A stretch of DNA of 64,000 nt from JBCDBD01 sp039184335 (lineage in GTDB: Bacteria; Bacteroidota; Bacteroidia; Flavobacteriales; Flavobacteriaceae): NCBI GenBank assembly GCA_039184335.1, contig JBCDBD010000001.1:124001-188000 (forward strand), read 5' to 3'. Below are positions 8,437 to 17,798 of this stretch, piece after piece (position 1 is the stretch's first letter; the number at the start of each line of letters is the position of its first letter). The notes beneath the pieces are model-generated. The model searched no databases. It was not told where the DNA came from and saw only the letters and a program-made list of their open reading frames with translations. The position numbers and the translations under genes were made by a program.

Positions 8437-10226
8437 AATTGTTTGTCCATTTGTGAGATTACCTCACTTGCTTTATCATAATCTTGTTGCATTTGTACAT
8501 CAGAAAAAGGGCTATAGCGTGCCATTTCGCAATTTTGGAGCAACTGTAGAAAGCTAGTGGTGACAGTATCATCTAAATGTCTTTCGGTCAATAATGCGGC
8601 AATTTTTTCTTTACTGAACTCTGAGGTTTCAATTTTTAGCTTGGCCTTGAGATAGTTGTGCAGTGCTTTTTCAAGGGCCACATAAAATGCTTCTTTTTGA
8701 CCCAGTTCTTTCTTTGCGGTCGATAGGTATTTACGTGCCAATTTGTTGGCTCTCTTAATTCTATTGCCCGTAACATCCTGTGCTATGGCCTCTCGTCGTT
8801 TAAAGGAAACAACGGCCAGTGGAATCAGCAGTAATGGGCCCAAAAGAAACAGATAAAAACGACCAGATCCAAAAAAGTAATTGGAGCCAATCTTGGTAAG
8901 ATCTGGCCTTACCTTGATGAAGTGAAATTGCTTTCCTGTGGGCACAACCAGTTTTTGGGTACTACCGCTGATAGATCCTGCAACTGCAGCAGCATCGGTT
9001 GGCCCTTCCATGACGTTTATCGTAATTTCTTCTGAGTTCAATGTACTGTATTTACCGGTCTTTGGGTTAAAATAGCTGAATGAAATACTCGGTATCGGAT
9101 ATCTGCCCCGAAAAGAGGGAACAATGGTATAGCTATTGGTAACCTTACCTTCCATTCCGGTCAATGTTGTTCTGACACTTTCATTGAATTCTGGTTCGTA
9201 GACCTCGAGGGCACTTGGCAGTTCAGGTTCGGGCAATTGAAAAAGCTTCAAATTACCTTTTCCTGATATTTCGACCTTGGCCTGTAATGATTCTGAGGCA
9301 TTGAGTGCGGTTTTACTTGTTGTTACCGAAAAGTCAAAACTACCTACGGCACCACTAAAATTTAACGGTTTACCGCTTTCGGGCAACGGCCTGACGTCAA
9401 GCGTTCTTCGACCTGCCGAAACTGTTTTGCTGGCTTGTTTATAGATTCTTCCTCCAAAGAAATCCCGTCGATTGGTAGGTACATCTACATAGATTTCGAG
9501 CGATAGCGGTTCAATATTGAGTTTGCCCGTTTTTTGTGGATACAATACGACCCGTTTTAACACCACACTACGGTAAGGTTTGCCCTGGTAGGTACTGTTC
9601 TTGGTGTTGTACTTGGTGACAGGAATGTCTTGGCTCCAAAAATTGTTGTATTTGGGGCTATCAAGGGGTCGGTAATTGGTGACACTCACAGAAGGGCTGA
9701 TGTACAGTTTATAGATAACGGTGACAGCCTCATTGAGGTAAGGGCCTGTTTTTGAAACCTCAGCAACCAAGTGTAAGTTTTCATCTGCAATATCGTCTGC
9801 GGTCTTAGGGGCATTCGGATTGTCTACTGCAGAGGTTACTTCTACCTGTTTTTGCAATGTCTTGTATAGTTCACCGCTGATTTCAATGGTCGCTTGCCCT
9901 ATTTTGAATTTTCCCTGATTAATAGGCACCAAAATATAGGAATAGGATTTTGAAAAAGTCCGCTTTCCATTGACCCATGACGAACTTATGGATTGTGATG
10001 GTCCCATAATGACCTTGAACCCATTGAAATCTGGTGGATTGAAGTTATCTCCATCTTTGTTCATCGTAAACTCGACCCTCAACCGTTCATTGACCCCTAG
10101 TTTTTCTTTGCTCAAGTTGACTTCAAAAGTGACCTCATTTTCTTCTTGGGCATAAAGGGGGCTGGCAATTACAAGCATTGCCATCAATAAACCGATGTGT
10201 TTTATCAAGCGACTGTACATCACCAA
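8433..10226 (-). CDS. batD: BatD family protein
   Basis: 597 residues with a signal peptide (cleavage near Y-A-Q), a large periplasmic part built of immunoglobulin-like beta domains, one membrane helix near residue 460, and a cytoplasmic helical tail. This matches the BatD family in length and layout. It overlaps batC by 7 bp and batE by 4 bp. BatD is thought to join the von Willebrand A proteins BatA/BatB in an envelope complex; that is family knowledge, not visible in the sequence. Confidence 0.93.
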   Translation of the reverse strand: MVMYSRLIKHIGLLMAMLVIASPLYAQEENEVTFEVNLSKEKLGVNERLRVEFTMNKDGDNFNPPDFNGFKVIMGPSQSISSSWVNGKRTFSKSYSYILVPINQGKFKIGQATIEISGELYKTLQKQVEVTSAVDNPNAPKTADDIADENLHLVAEVSKTGPYLNEAVTVIYKLYISPSVSVTNYRPLDSPKYNNFWSQDIPVTKYNTKNSTYQGKPYRSVVLKRVVLYPQKTGKLNIEPLSLEIYVDVPTNRRDFFGGRIYKQASKTVSAGRRTLDVRPLPESGKPLNFSGAVGSFDFSVTTSKTALNASESLQAKVEISGKGNLKLFQLPEPELPSALEVYEPEFNESVRTTLTGMEGKVTNSYTIVPSFRGRYPIPSISFSYFNPKTGKYSTLNSEEITINVMEGPTDAAAVAGSISGSTQKLVVPTGKQFHFIKVRPDLTKIGSNYFFGSGRFYLFLLGPLLLIPLAVVSFKRREAIAQDVTGNRIKRANKLARKYLSTAKKELGQKEAFYVALEKALHNYLKAKLKIETSEFSKEKIAALLTERHLDDTVTTSFLQLLQNCEMARYSPFSDVQMQQDYDKASEVISQMDKQL

Positions 10227-11107
10227 TCTTTTTCATTTTTAATTTTTGCGCCTTTTACTTTTTTGGCGTCAATTTTTTGCTGCACCTTCTTTTCCTCGTT
10301 CTGCATGGCCTCTAACAGGTTCTCTACCTGTTGTTTTGAAAGTTGGTTGGGTCTGGGCTGTTGTTGCTTTTCTTCGGGTTGGTTTCCTTGGTTGGGTTGC
10401 TGCTTTTGTTCTTTTTTTTCATCGCCATCCCCTTCTTTATTTTCTTCGGGTTTGTCTTTGCCTTTATCACCTTCGTCGCCCTTGTCTTTATTTTCATCTT
10501 CGTTTTGTTCTCCTTCATTGTCCTTTTTGTTCTCACCTTTGTCGTCTTGGTCTTTGTTCTGCTCTTTTTGGTCTTTTTGGTCCTCGTTTTTCTGATCGTC
10601 CTTGTCTTGGTCGTTCTTTTGTTCGTCTTGCTGTTTTTTCAGCATTTCTTTGGCCAATGCCAAATTGTATCGGGTTTCTTCATCTTTGGGATTGTTTCGT
10701 AGGCCCTCTTTATAAGCCTCTACGGCTTTTGCATATTCCTTGTTTTTCATGAAGACGTTGCCGATATTGTGAAAGGCCTTATGTTTTTCTGGCTTTTTAT
10801 TGGCTTTTTCCCCTGCTTGTTTGAATCTGCCAAAAGCTTCTGAATAGCTTTCACGGTTGTAATAGGCCCTACCTAGATTATATGGGGCAGCAATGTTGGC
10901 GGTGCTTTTCGATATTGCTTTTCGGTAATCAGCCTCAGCCGTTATAAAATCATTGGAAGTCAATTGTTTATTGGCCTGCCAGGTGAGGTTTTTCGATGCT
11001 TGCAGTGCCCTTAGGGCTTCTTTATCATTATTTTCTACATCTGTTTGTGCATAAGCCAAATAATTGGCCAGAAAAAATGTTCCTAAAATCAAAGCTGACC
11101 TACTCAT
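10220..11107 (-). CDS. batC: BatC TPR protein with a highly charged low-complexity tail
   Basis: 295 residues. It has a signal peptide (cleavage near A-Y-A-Q) and TPR repeats over about residues 30-150. A region of roughly 100 residues follows that is composed almost entirely of Lys, Asp, Glu, Gln, Asn and Gly, and the protein ends with a short helical segment. The low-complexity part is encoded by a repetitive purine-rich stretch at about 10345-10640, which produces long meaningless open frames on the opposite strand. The tail is probably disordered and may vary in length between strains. It overlaps batB by 8 bp and batD by 7 bp. Confidence 0.92.
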   Translation of the reverse strand: MSRSALILGTFFLANYLAYAQTDVENNDKEALRALQASKNLTWQANKQLTSNDFITAEADYRKAISKSTANIAAPYNLGRAYYNRESYSEAFGRFKQAGEKANKKPEKHKAFHNIGNVFMKNKEYAKAVEAYKEGLRNNPKDEETRYNLALAKEMLKKQQDEQKNDQDKDDQKNEDQKDQKEQNKDQDDKGENKKDNEGEQNEDENKDKGDEGDKGKDKPEENKEGDGDEKKEQKQQPNQGNQPEEKQQQPRPNQLSKQQVENLLEAMQNEEKKVQQKIDAKKVKGAKIKNEKDW

Positions 11108-12146
11108 TTGTATGCTCGTTAAAAAGGTTTAACTTCTTCAACCATTTTGTCTTTCTGTCCAGTAAAAAGATATCTAAAAATAGAAAGAAAAGCCCTATGC
11201 CCAAGAACCATTGAAACTGGTCTTTGTATTCGGCAAACTGCTTGGCCTCAAACTCTTTTTTATCCATTTGAAGCAACAGCTGCTTTATAAAATCAACTGC
11301 TTCTTCAGTATTTGCGCCGTTAATGTATTCACCATTGCCTTCGTTTGCAATTTCGGCCAGTACCATTTCATTCAATTTGGTGATGACCACCTCGCCCTGC
11401 ATATTTTTTTTAAGACTTTCCACTATTCCGTTCCTTTTTATGGGAATTGGGGCACCCTTGGCTTTTCCGACTCCAATGGTAAAGACCCGAATGCCATTTT
11501 GGGCTGCATTGTCGACAGCTTTGATTGTAGAACCTTCCGAATGGTCCTCTCCATCAGAGACAATGAACAAAACACGATTGGTCTGCTCCGCATCATTATA
11601 ATAGGTAGCTGCCAGATCAATTGCTGCATCGATGGCAGTGCCCTGTGATGATAACATGTCGGTATTCATGCTTTGTAAGAACATTTTGGCCGCGCCATAG
11701 TCCGTTGTTATGGGTAATTGTGGATACGCCTGTCCGGCATACGCAATGATTCCAACACGGTCACTGGCCAATTGATTGATGATTTCTGACACCAATCGTT
11801 TTGCTTTCTCCAAGCGATTGGGTGCGATGTCTTCTGCCAGCATACTCTTTGAGACATCGACTGCAAAAACGATATCAACACCTTCCCGTTTCACGGTCTC
11901 CAGCTTTGTGCCGATTTTTGGGTTGACCAAACCGAAAACCAAGAAAATAAGGCCAAGCAGCAATAGGATCAATTTTAGGGTAGCCTTAAAGCGTGATTTT
12001 TCGGGAGCGAGGCGTTTTAAAAGGGTAGCCTGGGCAAATTTACGTTGGGTGCTTTTCTTCCATATCAATGACATCACGAACAATAAGACCATTACGGGCA
12101 CAATGCCCAGCATATAGAAGTATAGTTTTTCGTCAAACTGAATCAT
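11100..12146 (-). CDS. batB: BatB von Willebrand A-domain membrane protein
   Basis: 348 residues. Two N-terminal membrane helices precede a VWA domain over about residues 88-285, and one more helix lies near residue 320. The metal-ion-dependent adhesion site is intact: D-V-S-K-S with the later threonine and S-D-G-E motifs. It pairs with the adjacent BatA, which has the same layout, so the two are ancient duplicates. It is 7 bp from batA and overlaps batC. Confidence 0.94.
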   Translation of the reverse strand: MIQFDEKLYFYMLGIVPVMVLLFVMSLIWKKSTQRKFAQATLLKRLAPEKSRFKATLKLILLLLGLIFLVFGLVNPKIGTKLETVKREGVDIVFAVDVSKSMLAEDIAPNRLEKAKRLVSEIINQLASDRVGIIAYAGQAYPQLPITTDYGAAKMFLQSMNTDMLSSQGTAIDAAIDLAATYYNDAEQTNRVLFIVSDGEDHSEGSTIKAVDNAAQNGIRVFTIGVGKAKGAPIPIKRNGIVESLKKNMQGEVVITKLNEMVLAEIANEGNGEYINGANTEEAVDFIKQLLLQMDKKEFEAKQFAEYKDQFQWFLGIGLFFLFLDIFLLDRKTKWLKKLNLFNEHTNE

Positions 12147-12153
12147 TGGTCTT

Positions 12154-13152
12154 CTAAATAAAACTTCTAAATAATGTTGTTCTCAATCCCCATTCCAATA
12201 GTAGCAAAGCTCCTGCCAAAAACACCCATGAACGAAACTTTTCTTCATATTTGTAATACTTGAACTCTTCTATTTCAGTTTTTTCAAGTTTATTGATCTC
12301 ATCATAGATCTCTTCGAGCTTTTCATTATCGGTAGCTCTAAAATACTCTCCCCCAGTTGCCTTGGCAATATCTTCTAGCAGGGTTTCGTCGATTTCAACT
12401 TGGCGCATGCCATACCGAAAAGAACCATCAGGCTTGTACGCTATGGGTGTCAGGGCATTTCCATTGGTTCCCAGACCTATGGTATAGGTTTTTATACCAA
12501 ATTCTACTGCTAGGTCTGCGGCAGTTTGGGGTTCGATGAATCCTGAATTGTTGACGCCATCGGTCAATAAAATGATTACCTTGCTTATGGCTTTACTTTC
12601 CTTAAGGCGGTTCACTGAGGTGGCAAGACCCATACCAATGGCAGTACCATCTTCCAACTGTCCATACGAAATATCGCGAAGTGCGCCCAAAACTATTGAT
12701 TTGTCACTGGTAATAGGGGTTTTGGTATAACTTTCACCGGCATAGGCCACGAGCCCAATACGGTCATTGGGCCGTTTTCTGATAAAATTGGCAGCGACTT
12801 CTTTTAATGCCGATAGGCGATTTGGTTTTAGGTCACGGGCCAACATACTTGATGATACATCTATGGCCATGACAATATCTATACCTTTGGTCGTTTTTGT
12901 TCTTGTTGAAATATCTTCGGTCTGTGGCCTGGCCAAAGCCGTTATTATGGCAGCCAATGCCAACAAACGAAACATGAAGAGAAGCGGTTTGAGCTTGGAT
13001 AGCAAGCTGCTGCCCGAAAATGCGTTCATACTTGAAATTCGCAAAGAGGCGACTTCTTCCTTACGTTTGAAAAAATACCATGCAAGAGCCAGAGGTAGCA
13101 GTAAAAACAACCAAAAAAACTCAGGGTTTGCAAATTCAATATTGTCAAGCAT
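12154..13152 (-). CDS. batA: BatA von Willebrand A-domain membrane protein
   Basis: 332 residues with N-terminal membrane helices, a VWA domain with intact D-V-S-S-S and T-D-G-V-N-N motifs, and a C-terminal helix. BatA and BatB are the usual VWA pair of the operon and probably work with the MoxR ATPase encoded upstream, by analogy with MoxR-VWA pairs that assemble or activate other proteins. The start codon directly follows the stop of the upstream gene with no spacer. Confidence 0.94.
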   Translation of the reverse strand: MLDNIEFANPEFFWLFLLLPLALAWYFFKRKEEVASLRISSMNAFSGSSLLSKLKPLLFMFRLLALAAIITALARPQTEDISTRTKTTKGIDIVMAIDVSSSMLARDLKPNRLSALKEVAANFIRKRPNDRIGLVAYAGESYTKTPITSDKSIVLGALRDISYGQLEDGTAIGMGLATSVNRLKESKAISKVIILLTDGVNNSGFIEPQTAADLAVEFGIKTYTIGLGTNGNALTPIAYKPDGSFRYGMRQVEIDETLLEDIAKATGGEYFRATDNEKLEEIYDEINKLEKTEIEEFKYYKYEEKFRSWVFLAGALLLLEWGLRTTLFRSFI

Positions 13153-14823
13153 CTATGTTTGGGTTTTCACATCGACCGTGGTCAAAATTCTGTCAACAAT
13201 TTTTTCTGCATAGGTATCACCATCCAACCAAGTTACCATGACTTGTTGTTGAAAGCCCTTGCCCCCAAAACTTAAGATCAAATATTTTCCTTTGATCAAA
13301 TTAGATGATTCAGGAACCTTGAATTTTCCACTGCCATAGGTTTTAAGACCTTGAATACCAGCAGTAGTGACAAATTCTTCTTGTTTGGTAGTGATGTTCT
13401 TGGCCCCCTTTCCTTCTAGATTGGACAATAGTTGCTCTATGGTCTTTTGAAAATCGGGCTCTGCCGGTTGCGTAAAGGTGGTTGAAGTTGCAACTACGGT
13501 GAACAGCCCAACGGAACTTCTATAACCAAAAGTCTGAAGGCCATCTATGTTGGCCTTGGCCTCAGGCGGAATCTTAACCTCATGTCTTAAAAGTACTTCT
13601 GGTGTCTCAAGATTGATTGGAGGAAATCCGTATGAGCTTGAAACCCATTCACCTTCAAGCAGTGCTTTGGTAGGATGGCCTGTGATGGTGTCCTTTACAT
13701 AAGTGAATCCGTAGCGTGCAATGGAAACAGCAGCACTGAGAAACAAAATGCCCACAAATGTGGCAGCAGCGATGTATATGCGCTTTCGTTGTTTCTTTTT
13801 GGCCAACGTTTTCAAATAGGCTTCATCATGTACCAATTCATCTTCTGAGGGTTCGGGCAGCGCCTCTTTTGTCTTTACAACGATTTGTTCTATAGAGACC
13901 CGATCTTGTTCGGCTACCGATGTCAAGGGCTTTGATTTCGCAAATTTCACTAGATCTGCGGTCTGTAGTACCTTCTTGAATTGTTGTATGGTAGCTTCAT
14001 TAAGATCCAACTGACCAGCATCCTTTAATAATCCAAGCTTTTCTATGAGTTGATCCGTTGTACTTTCCAAGGCAGATACATGGACCTCTTCTTCCAGATA
14101 AGATCGAACGATATCAGTGAGCTCAGAGTAGTATTTTTTATAATTGTCCTGAATAAGGTATTTTGAATTTTCTAAGCGTTTCAATTCTAATAAAGCCTTA
14201 TCATAAGCAGGCAAAAGCGCTTCTTTTTCTTCTTCGGTCAATGGCTTTTTTCTCAGAAAGAACCAATAGGCCAAGCCACCAATCAATACAATGCCAAGTA
14301 AGGCCCAGAATACAATTCTCCAGATTTTCGCATTGCTTTTTTCCACTTCGATAAGCGGTTTGATATCATACATTTTCTGTTTGAGGGTATCAACAGGTAC
14401 TGTGGCTACATTGATTCGGAATGTGTCGGTAAAAAAAGGCTGCTCATTAATGGCTATCCGTTGCGGTGGAATGGTATAAACACCACTGTCAAATTGGGTA
14501 AGTGCATAGATTCGTTGAAGCATTACCCTATCTTTGTTCTTGGTGGTATCAATGACCAGGGCCTCTACCATTTCCAATGGTGAAAAGGTTTGGTCTTCAG
14601 GAAAATGCACCAAATCTGTAGTGTCTGCCTCAACGGTTATGGTGTATTGTATCTGTTCCCCAATTTTTATGAAAGTAGTATCAATCTGCGATCTGACCGC
14701 TGAAGATTTTTGGGCATTTGAAACAAGAAATATGAGGCATGTGCAAAGGGATAGCAAAACATGGTTTCGCTGATGTTTCAATCTAAAAACGTGTATTTTT
14801 TTGATTTTTCCCATGTTATCCAC
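13153..14823 (-). CDS. Bat-operon membrane protein with extra C-terminal domain
   Basis: 556 residues. A signal peptide is followed by a BatD-like beta domain (about 40-150), a membrane helix (about 168-190), a cytoplasmic helical domain (about 195-340), a second membrane helix (about 353-372), and then a further domain of about 180 residues to the end. The first three parts match the position and layout of the DUF4381/BatI-like gene that often lies between DUF58 and BatA. The last part begins with W-V-S-S-S-Y-G-F-P-P and has an alternating strand/helix pattern that weakly resembles a PsbP-like fold; this is unusual and looks like a fusion. It overlaps the DUF58 gene by 8 bp. Confidence 0.8.
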   Translation of the reverse strand: MDNMGKIKKIHVFRLKHQRNHVLLSLCTCLIFLVSNAQKSSAVRSQIDTTFIKIGEQIQYTITVEADTTDLVHFPEDQTFSPLEMVEALVIDTTKNKDRVMLQRIYALTQFDSGVYTIPPQRIAINEQPFFTDTFRINVATVPVDTLKQKMYDIKPLIEVEKSNAKIWRIVFWALLGIVLIGGLAYWFFLRKKPLTEEEKEALLPAYDKALLELKRLENSKYLIQDNYKKYYSELTDIVRSYLEEEVHVSALESTTDQLIEKLGLLKDAGQLDLNEATIQQFKKVLQTADLVKFAKSKPLTSVAEQDRVSIEQIVVKTKEALPEPSEDELVHDEAYLKTLAKKKQRKRIYIAAATFVGILFLSAAVSIARYGFTYVKDTITGHPTKALLEGEWVSSSYGFPPINLETPEVLLRHEVKIPPEAKANIDGLQTFGYRSSVGLFTVVATSTTFTQPAEPDFQKTIEQLLSNLEGKGAKNITTKQEEFVTTAGIQGLKTYGSGKFKVPESSNLIKGKYLILSFGGKGFQQQVMVTWLDGDTYAEKIVDRILTTVDVKTQT

Positions 14824-15682
14824 GCCGTTTAAAATAGCCCAACAACTTTTTTACATAGCTCTCATCAACCCTACAGCTCAAGACACCGCTTCCTGACTTT
14901 TTGAATGCGTCCAAAAAGTAGTCAACCCTTTTTTGATGGTATTTCCAATAGTCGTGCCTGACTTTTCTTGATTGGGTATTGACCAATATGCTGGCACCTG
15001 TTTCCGCATCTTTCATTTGAACGACCCCTATATTGGGGATGAATTCCTCTTTTTCATCGTAGACCCTGATACCCGTAACATCGTGCTTATTACCAACAAT
15101 TCGAAGCGTAGTACCATATTCATCGGTAATGAAATCAGAAAGAATAAAGACAATGGCCTTTTTTTTGATGACATTGCTCAAGAACTTCAATGCTTCGGTA
15201 ATATTGGTTTCGCTGCTTTTGGGCTTAAATTCCAAAAGTTCGCGAATAATACGCAAAACATGGCTTTTACCCTTTTTTGGAGGGATAAATAGCTCTACTT
15301 CGTTCGAGAAGAGGATCAAACCAACCTTATCGTTGTTTTGCATTGCTGAAAAAGCGAGTGTGGCAGAAATTTCGGTGATGATATCTTTCTTAAATTGGCT
15401 ATTGGTGCCAAAAAGCGCCGAACCACTGACATCAACAATGAGCATCATCGTCAGTTCCCTTTCTTCTTCAAAGACCTTTACGAAAGGTTCGTTGTAGCGA
15501 GCGGTGACATTCCAGTCGATAGCACGTACGTCATCTCCAAATTGGTATTGTCTTACTTCGCTAAATGTCATCCCCCTTCCTTTAAATGTAGAATGGTATT
15601 CACCACCAAAAATATGGTCTGAAAGACGACGCGTCTTAATTTCTATTTTCCGAACTTTTTTGAGTAGCTCTTTCGTATCCAT
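14816..15682 (-). CDS. DUF58 domain protein (VWA-like)
   Basis: 288 residues, no signal peptide or membrane helix. It contains the DUF58 signature G-D-D-V-R-A-I-D-W-N-V-T-A-R near residues 49-62 and a following D-V-S-G-S motif, so it is a soluble VWA-like domain. Genes of this family lie beside MoxR ATPases in many bacteria and are presumed partners or substrates of them. It is 75 bp downstream of the moxR-type gene and overlaps the next gene by 8 bp. Confidence 0.94.
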   Translation of the reverse strand: MDTKELLKKVRKIEIKTRRLSDHIFGGEYHSTFKGRGMTFSEVRQYQFGDDVRAIDWNVTARYNEPFVKVFEEERELTMMLIVDVSGSALFGTNSQFKKDIITEISATLAFSAMQNNDKVGLILFSNEVELFIPPKKGKSHVLRIIRELLEFKPKSSETNITEALKFLSNVIKKKAIVFILSDFITDEYGTTLRIVGNKHDVTGIRVYDEKEEFIPNIGVVQMKDAETGASILVNTQSRKVRHDYWKYHQKRVDYFLDAFKKSGSGVLSCRVDESYVKKLLGYFKRRG

Positions 15683-15757
15683 TTGGGTCCAATGCGTTAT
15701 GGGTTTCTGTTCAAAGTAGGTTGGGGTGCTATCGTTGAACTAGAAATGCTGAACCTA

Positions 15758-16759
15758 TTAAGGTACTTCAACCTCGTTAACTATCTTGTTAATGATCTCT
15801 TCAGAGGTGATATTTTCAGCTTCGGCTTCGTAGGTAATCCCGATACGGTGCCTCAAAACATCATATACCACAGCTCTGACATCTTCAGGAACAACGTACC
15901 CCCTTCGTTTGATAAAGGCATAACATTTTGAAGCATTGGCCAAATTGATACTGCCCCTTGGTGAGGCACCAAAGCTTATCAAAGGTTTTAGGTTTTCTAG
16001 GCTATATTTTTCTGGATATCGGGTGGCGAAGACCAAATCGAGGATGTATTTTTCGATTTTCTCATCCATGTATACCTCTTTCACCGCATTTTGTGCACTG
16101 AGAATCTGTTTCAGGGTGACGACAGGCTTAATGGCCTCATGGGTTCCGTTGAGGTTTTGACGTATGATCAATTGCTCTTCATTCAATTTTGGATAATCGA
16201 TGACCGTTTTGAGCATAAAACGGTCGACTTGTGCTTCAGGAAGGGGATATGTGCCTTCTTGTTCGACAGGGTTCTGTGTCGCCATGACCAAAAATGGGAC
16301 ATCCAATTTGAAGGTTTCCTCTCCTATGGTAACCTGCTTTTCTTGCATGGCTTCCAAAAGGGCAGATTGCACTTTTGCGGGAGCCCTGTTGATTTCGTCT
16401 GCCAATACGAAGTTTGCAAAAATAGGCCCCTTTTTTATAGAGAAATCATTCTCTTTCATATTGTAGATCAATGTGCCAATAACGTCTGCAGGCAGTAAAT
16501 CTGGAGTAAATTGAATTCTACTGAACGCTCCCTTTACTGCTTTAGCCAATGTGTTGATGGCAAGTGTCTTGGCCAACCCCGGCACACCTTCCAGTAGAAT
16601 ATGTCCTTGTCCTAAAAGCCCAATGAGCAATCGCTCGACCATATGTTTTTGGCCAACAATGGCTTTGTTCATTTCCAGGGTCAAAAGGTCAATAAAAGCA
16701 CTCTCCTGGGCAATTTTCTCGTTCACAGCGCTAATGTCAATCGTAGTATTCTCTTCCAT
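15758..16759 (-). CDS. MoxR-family AAA+ ATPase
   Basis: First gene of the Bat operon, about 333 residues. It shows Walker A (G-V-P-G-L-A-K-T), Walker B (L-A-D-E-I-N-R-A), sensor 1 (A-T-Q-N-P) and a sensor 2 segment. MoxR ATPases act as chaperone-like machines for VWA proteins, here the DUF58 protein, BatA and BatB. The ATG at 16759 (M-E-E-N-T-T) is preferred over an in-frame ATG at 16768. The 150 bp upstream region is shared with the divergent aldo/keto reductase gene and must hold the operon promoter. Confidence 0.94.
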   Translation of the reverse strand: MEENTTIDISAVNEKIAQESAFIDLLTLEMNKAIVGQKHMVERLLIGLLGQGHILLEGVPGLAKTLAINTLAKAVKGAFSRIQFTPDLLPADVIGTLIYNMKENDFSIKKGPIFANFVLADEINRAPAKVQSALLEAMQEKQVTIGEETFKLDVPFLVMATQNPVEQEGTYPLPEAQVDRFMLKTVIDYPKLNEEQLIIRQNLNGTHEAIKPVVTLKQILSAQNAVKEVYMDEKIEKYILDLVFATRYPEKYSLENLKPLISFGASPRGSINLANASKCYAFIKRRGYVVPEDVRAVVYDVLRHRIGITYEAEAENITSEEIINKIVNEVEVP

Positions 16760-16915
16760 AGGAAACAATATGGTAACTCAATTTGAATGAGGATTTTAAT
16801 AAAGCGCAAAATGAAAATTAATTTAAAATCGAGCTGTTAATTATTGGTTAAAAAAACTTCGGAAGCCCAAGTTTTGTGAAGAGTTTAAGGGATTAATTTT
16901 ATAATTTCACCGCAT

Positions 16916-17788
16916 ATGCACCATACGAAATCATACTCTAGAATTATTGCTGGCACAATGACTTGGGGAAGCTGGGGAAAACAGCTTTCCACAGATGGTA
17001 AAGTGGAACTGATCCATGCTTGTGCTGAAATTGGTATTACGACCTTTGATCATGCCGATATTTATGGCAATTACGATAACGAAGCCGAATTTGGCAGTGC
17101 TTTGAGAAAAAGTGGAATTGACCGTTCTGCGATCCAATTGATCAGTAAGTGCGGTATTCAAATGACCCGAGGTCGGACCAACAAGGTCAAACACTATGAG
17201 TATTCCAAAGAATACATCGTTTGGTCAGCTGAGGAATCCTTGCGGAAATTACAGACCGATTACCTCGACCTGTTTCTTTTGCATCGACCGAGCCCATTGA
17301 TGCGACCTCAAGAAATAGGTGAAGCAGTACAAAAACTAGTGGATGACGGAAAAATAAAGCAGTTTGGGGTGTCAAACTTTAGTCCATCACAAATTGCCCT
17401 ACTTGAGACAGCATGGCCAGTTTCAGGCAATCAGGTTGAATTTTCATTGACCCATGATAAACCCATGTATGATGGTACCTTCGATGACTGTTTGGTGAAC
17501 GATCGAATGGCCATGGCATGGAGCCCATTAGGTAGTTTTTTTAAGGAAGATACGGAGCAGAATCAACGTATCTCACAGGTTATTGACGAACTTAAGGAGA
17601 AATATAATGCAGATGAAAGCCAATTGCTTTTGGCTTTTATTCAAAAACATCCCGTTTCTGTGTATCCTGTGGTCGGCACCACCAATAGTAAAAGGCTTGC
17701 CAATGCGGTAGTGGCGTCGAAAATTGATTTGGAGCTTGAAGATTGGTTTCTACTGTTAGAAGCGAGTAAGGGTAAAAGAGTTCCATAA
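16916..17788 (+). CDS. Aldo/keto reductase
   Basis: 290-residue NADPH-dependent oxidoreductase with a TIM barrel. The catalytic tetrad is visible as D45, Y50, K78 and H123 (D-H-A-D-I-Y, S-K-C-G, L-L-H-R-P). The closest familiar type is the YdhF-like group. It is the first of three rightward genes, followed after 10 bp by an SDR gene. Substrate unknown; a general carbonyl-detoxifying role is possible. Confidence 0.94.
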   Translation: MHHTKSYSRIIAGTMTWGSWGKQLSTDGKVELIHACAEIGITTFDHADIYGNYDNEAEFGSALRKSGIDRSAIQLISKCGIQMTRGRTNKVKHYEYSKEYIVWSAEESLRKLQTDYLDLFLLHRPSPLMRPQEIGEAVQKLVDDGKIKQFGVSNFSPSQIALLETAWPVSGNQVEFSLTHDKPMYDGTFDDCLVNDRMAMAWSPLGSFFKEDTEQNQRISQVIDELKEKYNADESQLLLAFIQKHPVSVYPVVGTTNSKRLANAVVASKIDLELEDWFLLLEASKGKRVP

Positions 17789-17798
17789 GAAGAAAACC

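Noticed and set aside
10197..10752. Long rightward open frames of 119-168 codons opposite batC
   Set aside because: They arise from the purine-biased repeat tract of batC; the products are Leu/Phe/Ser-rich low-complexity text with no start context or family likeness.
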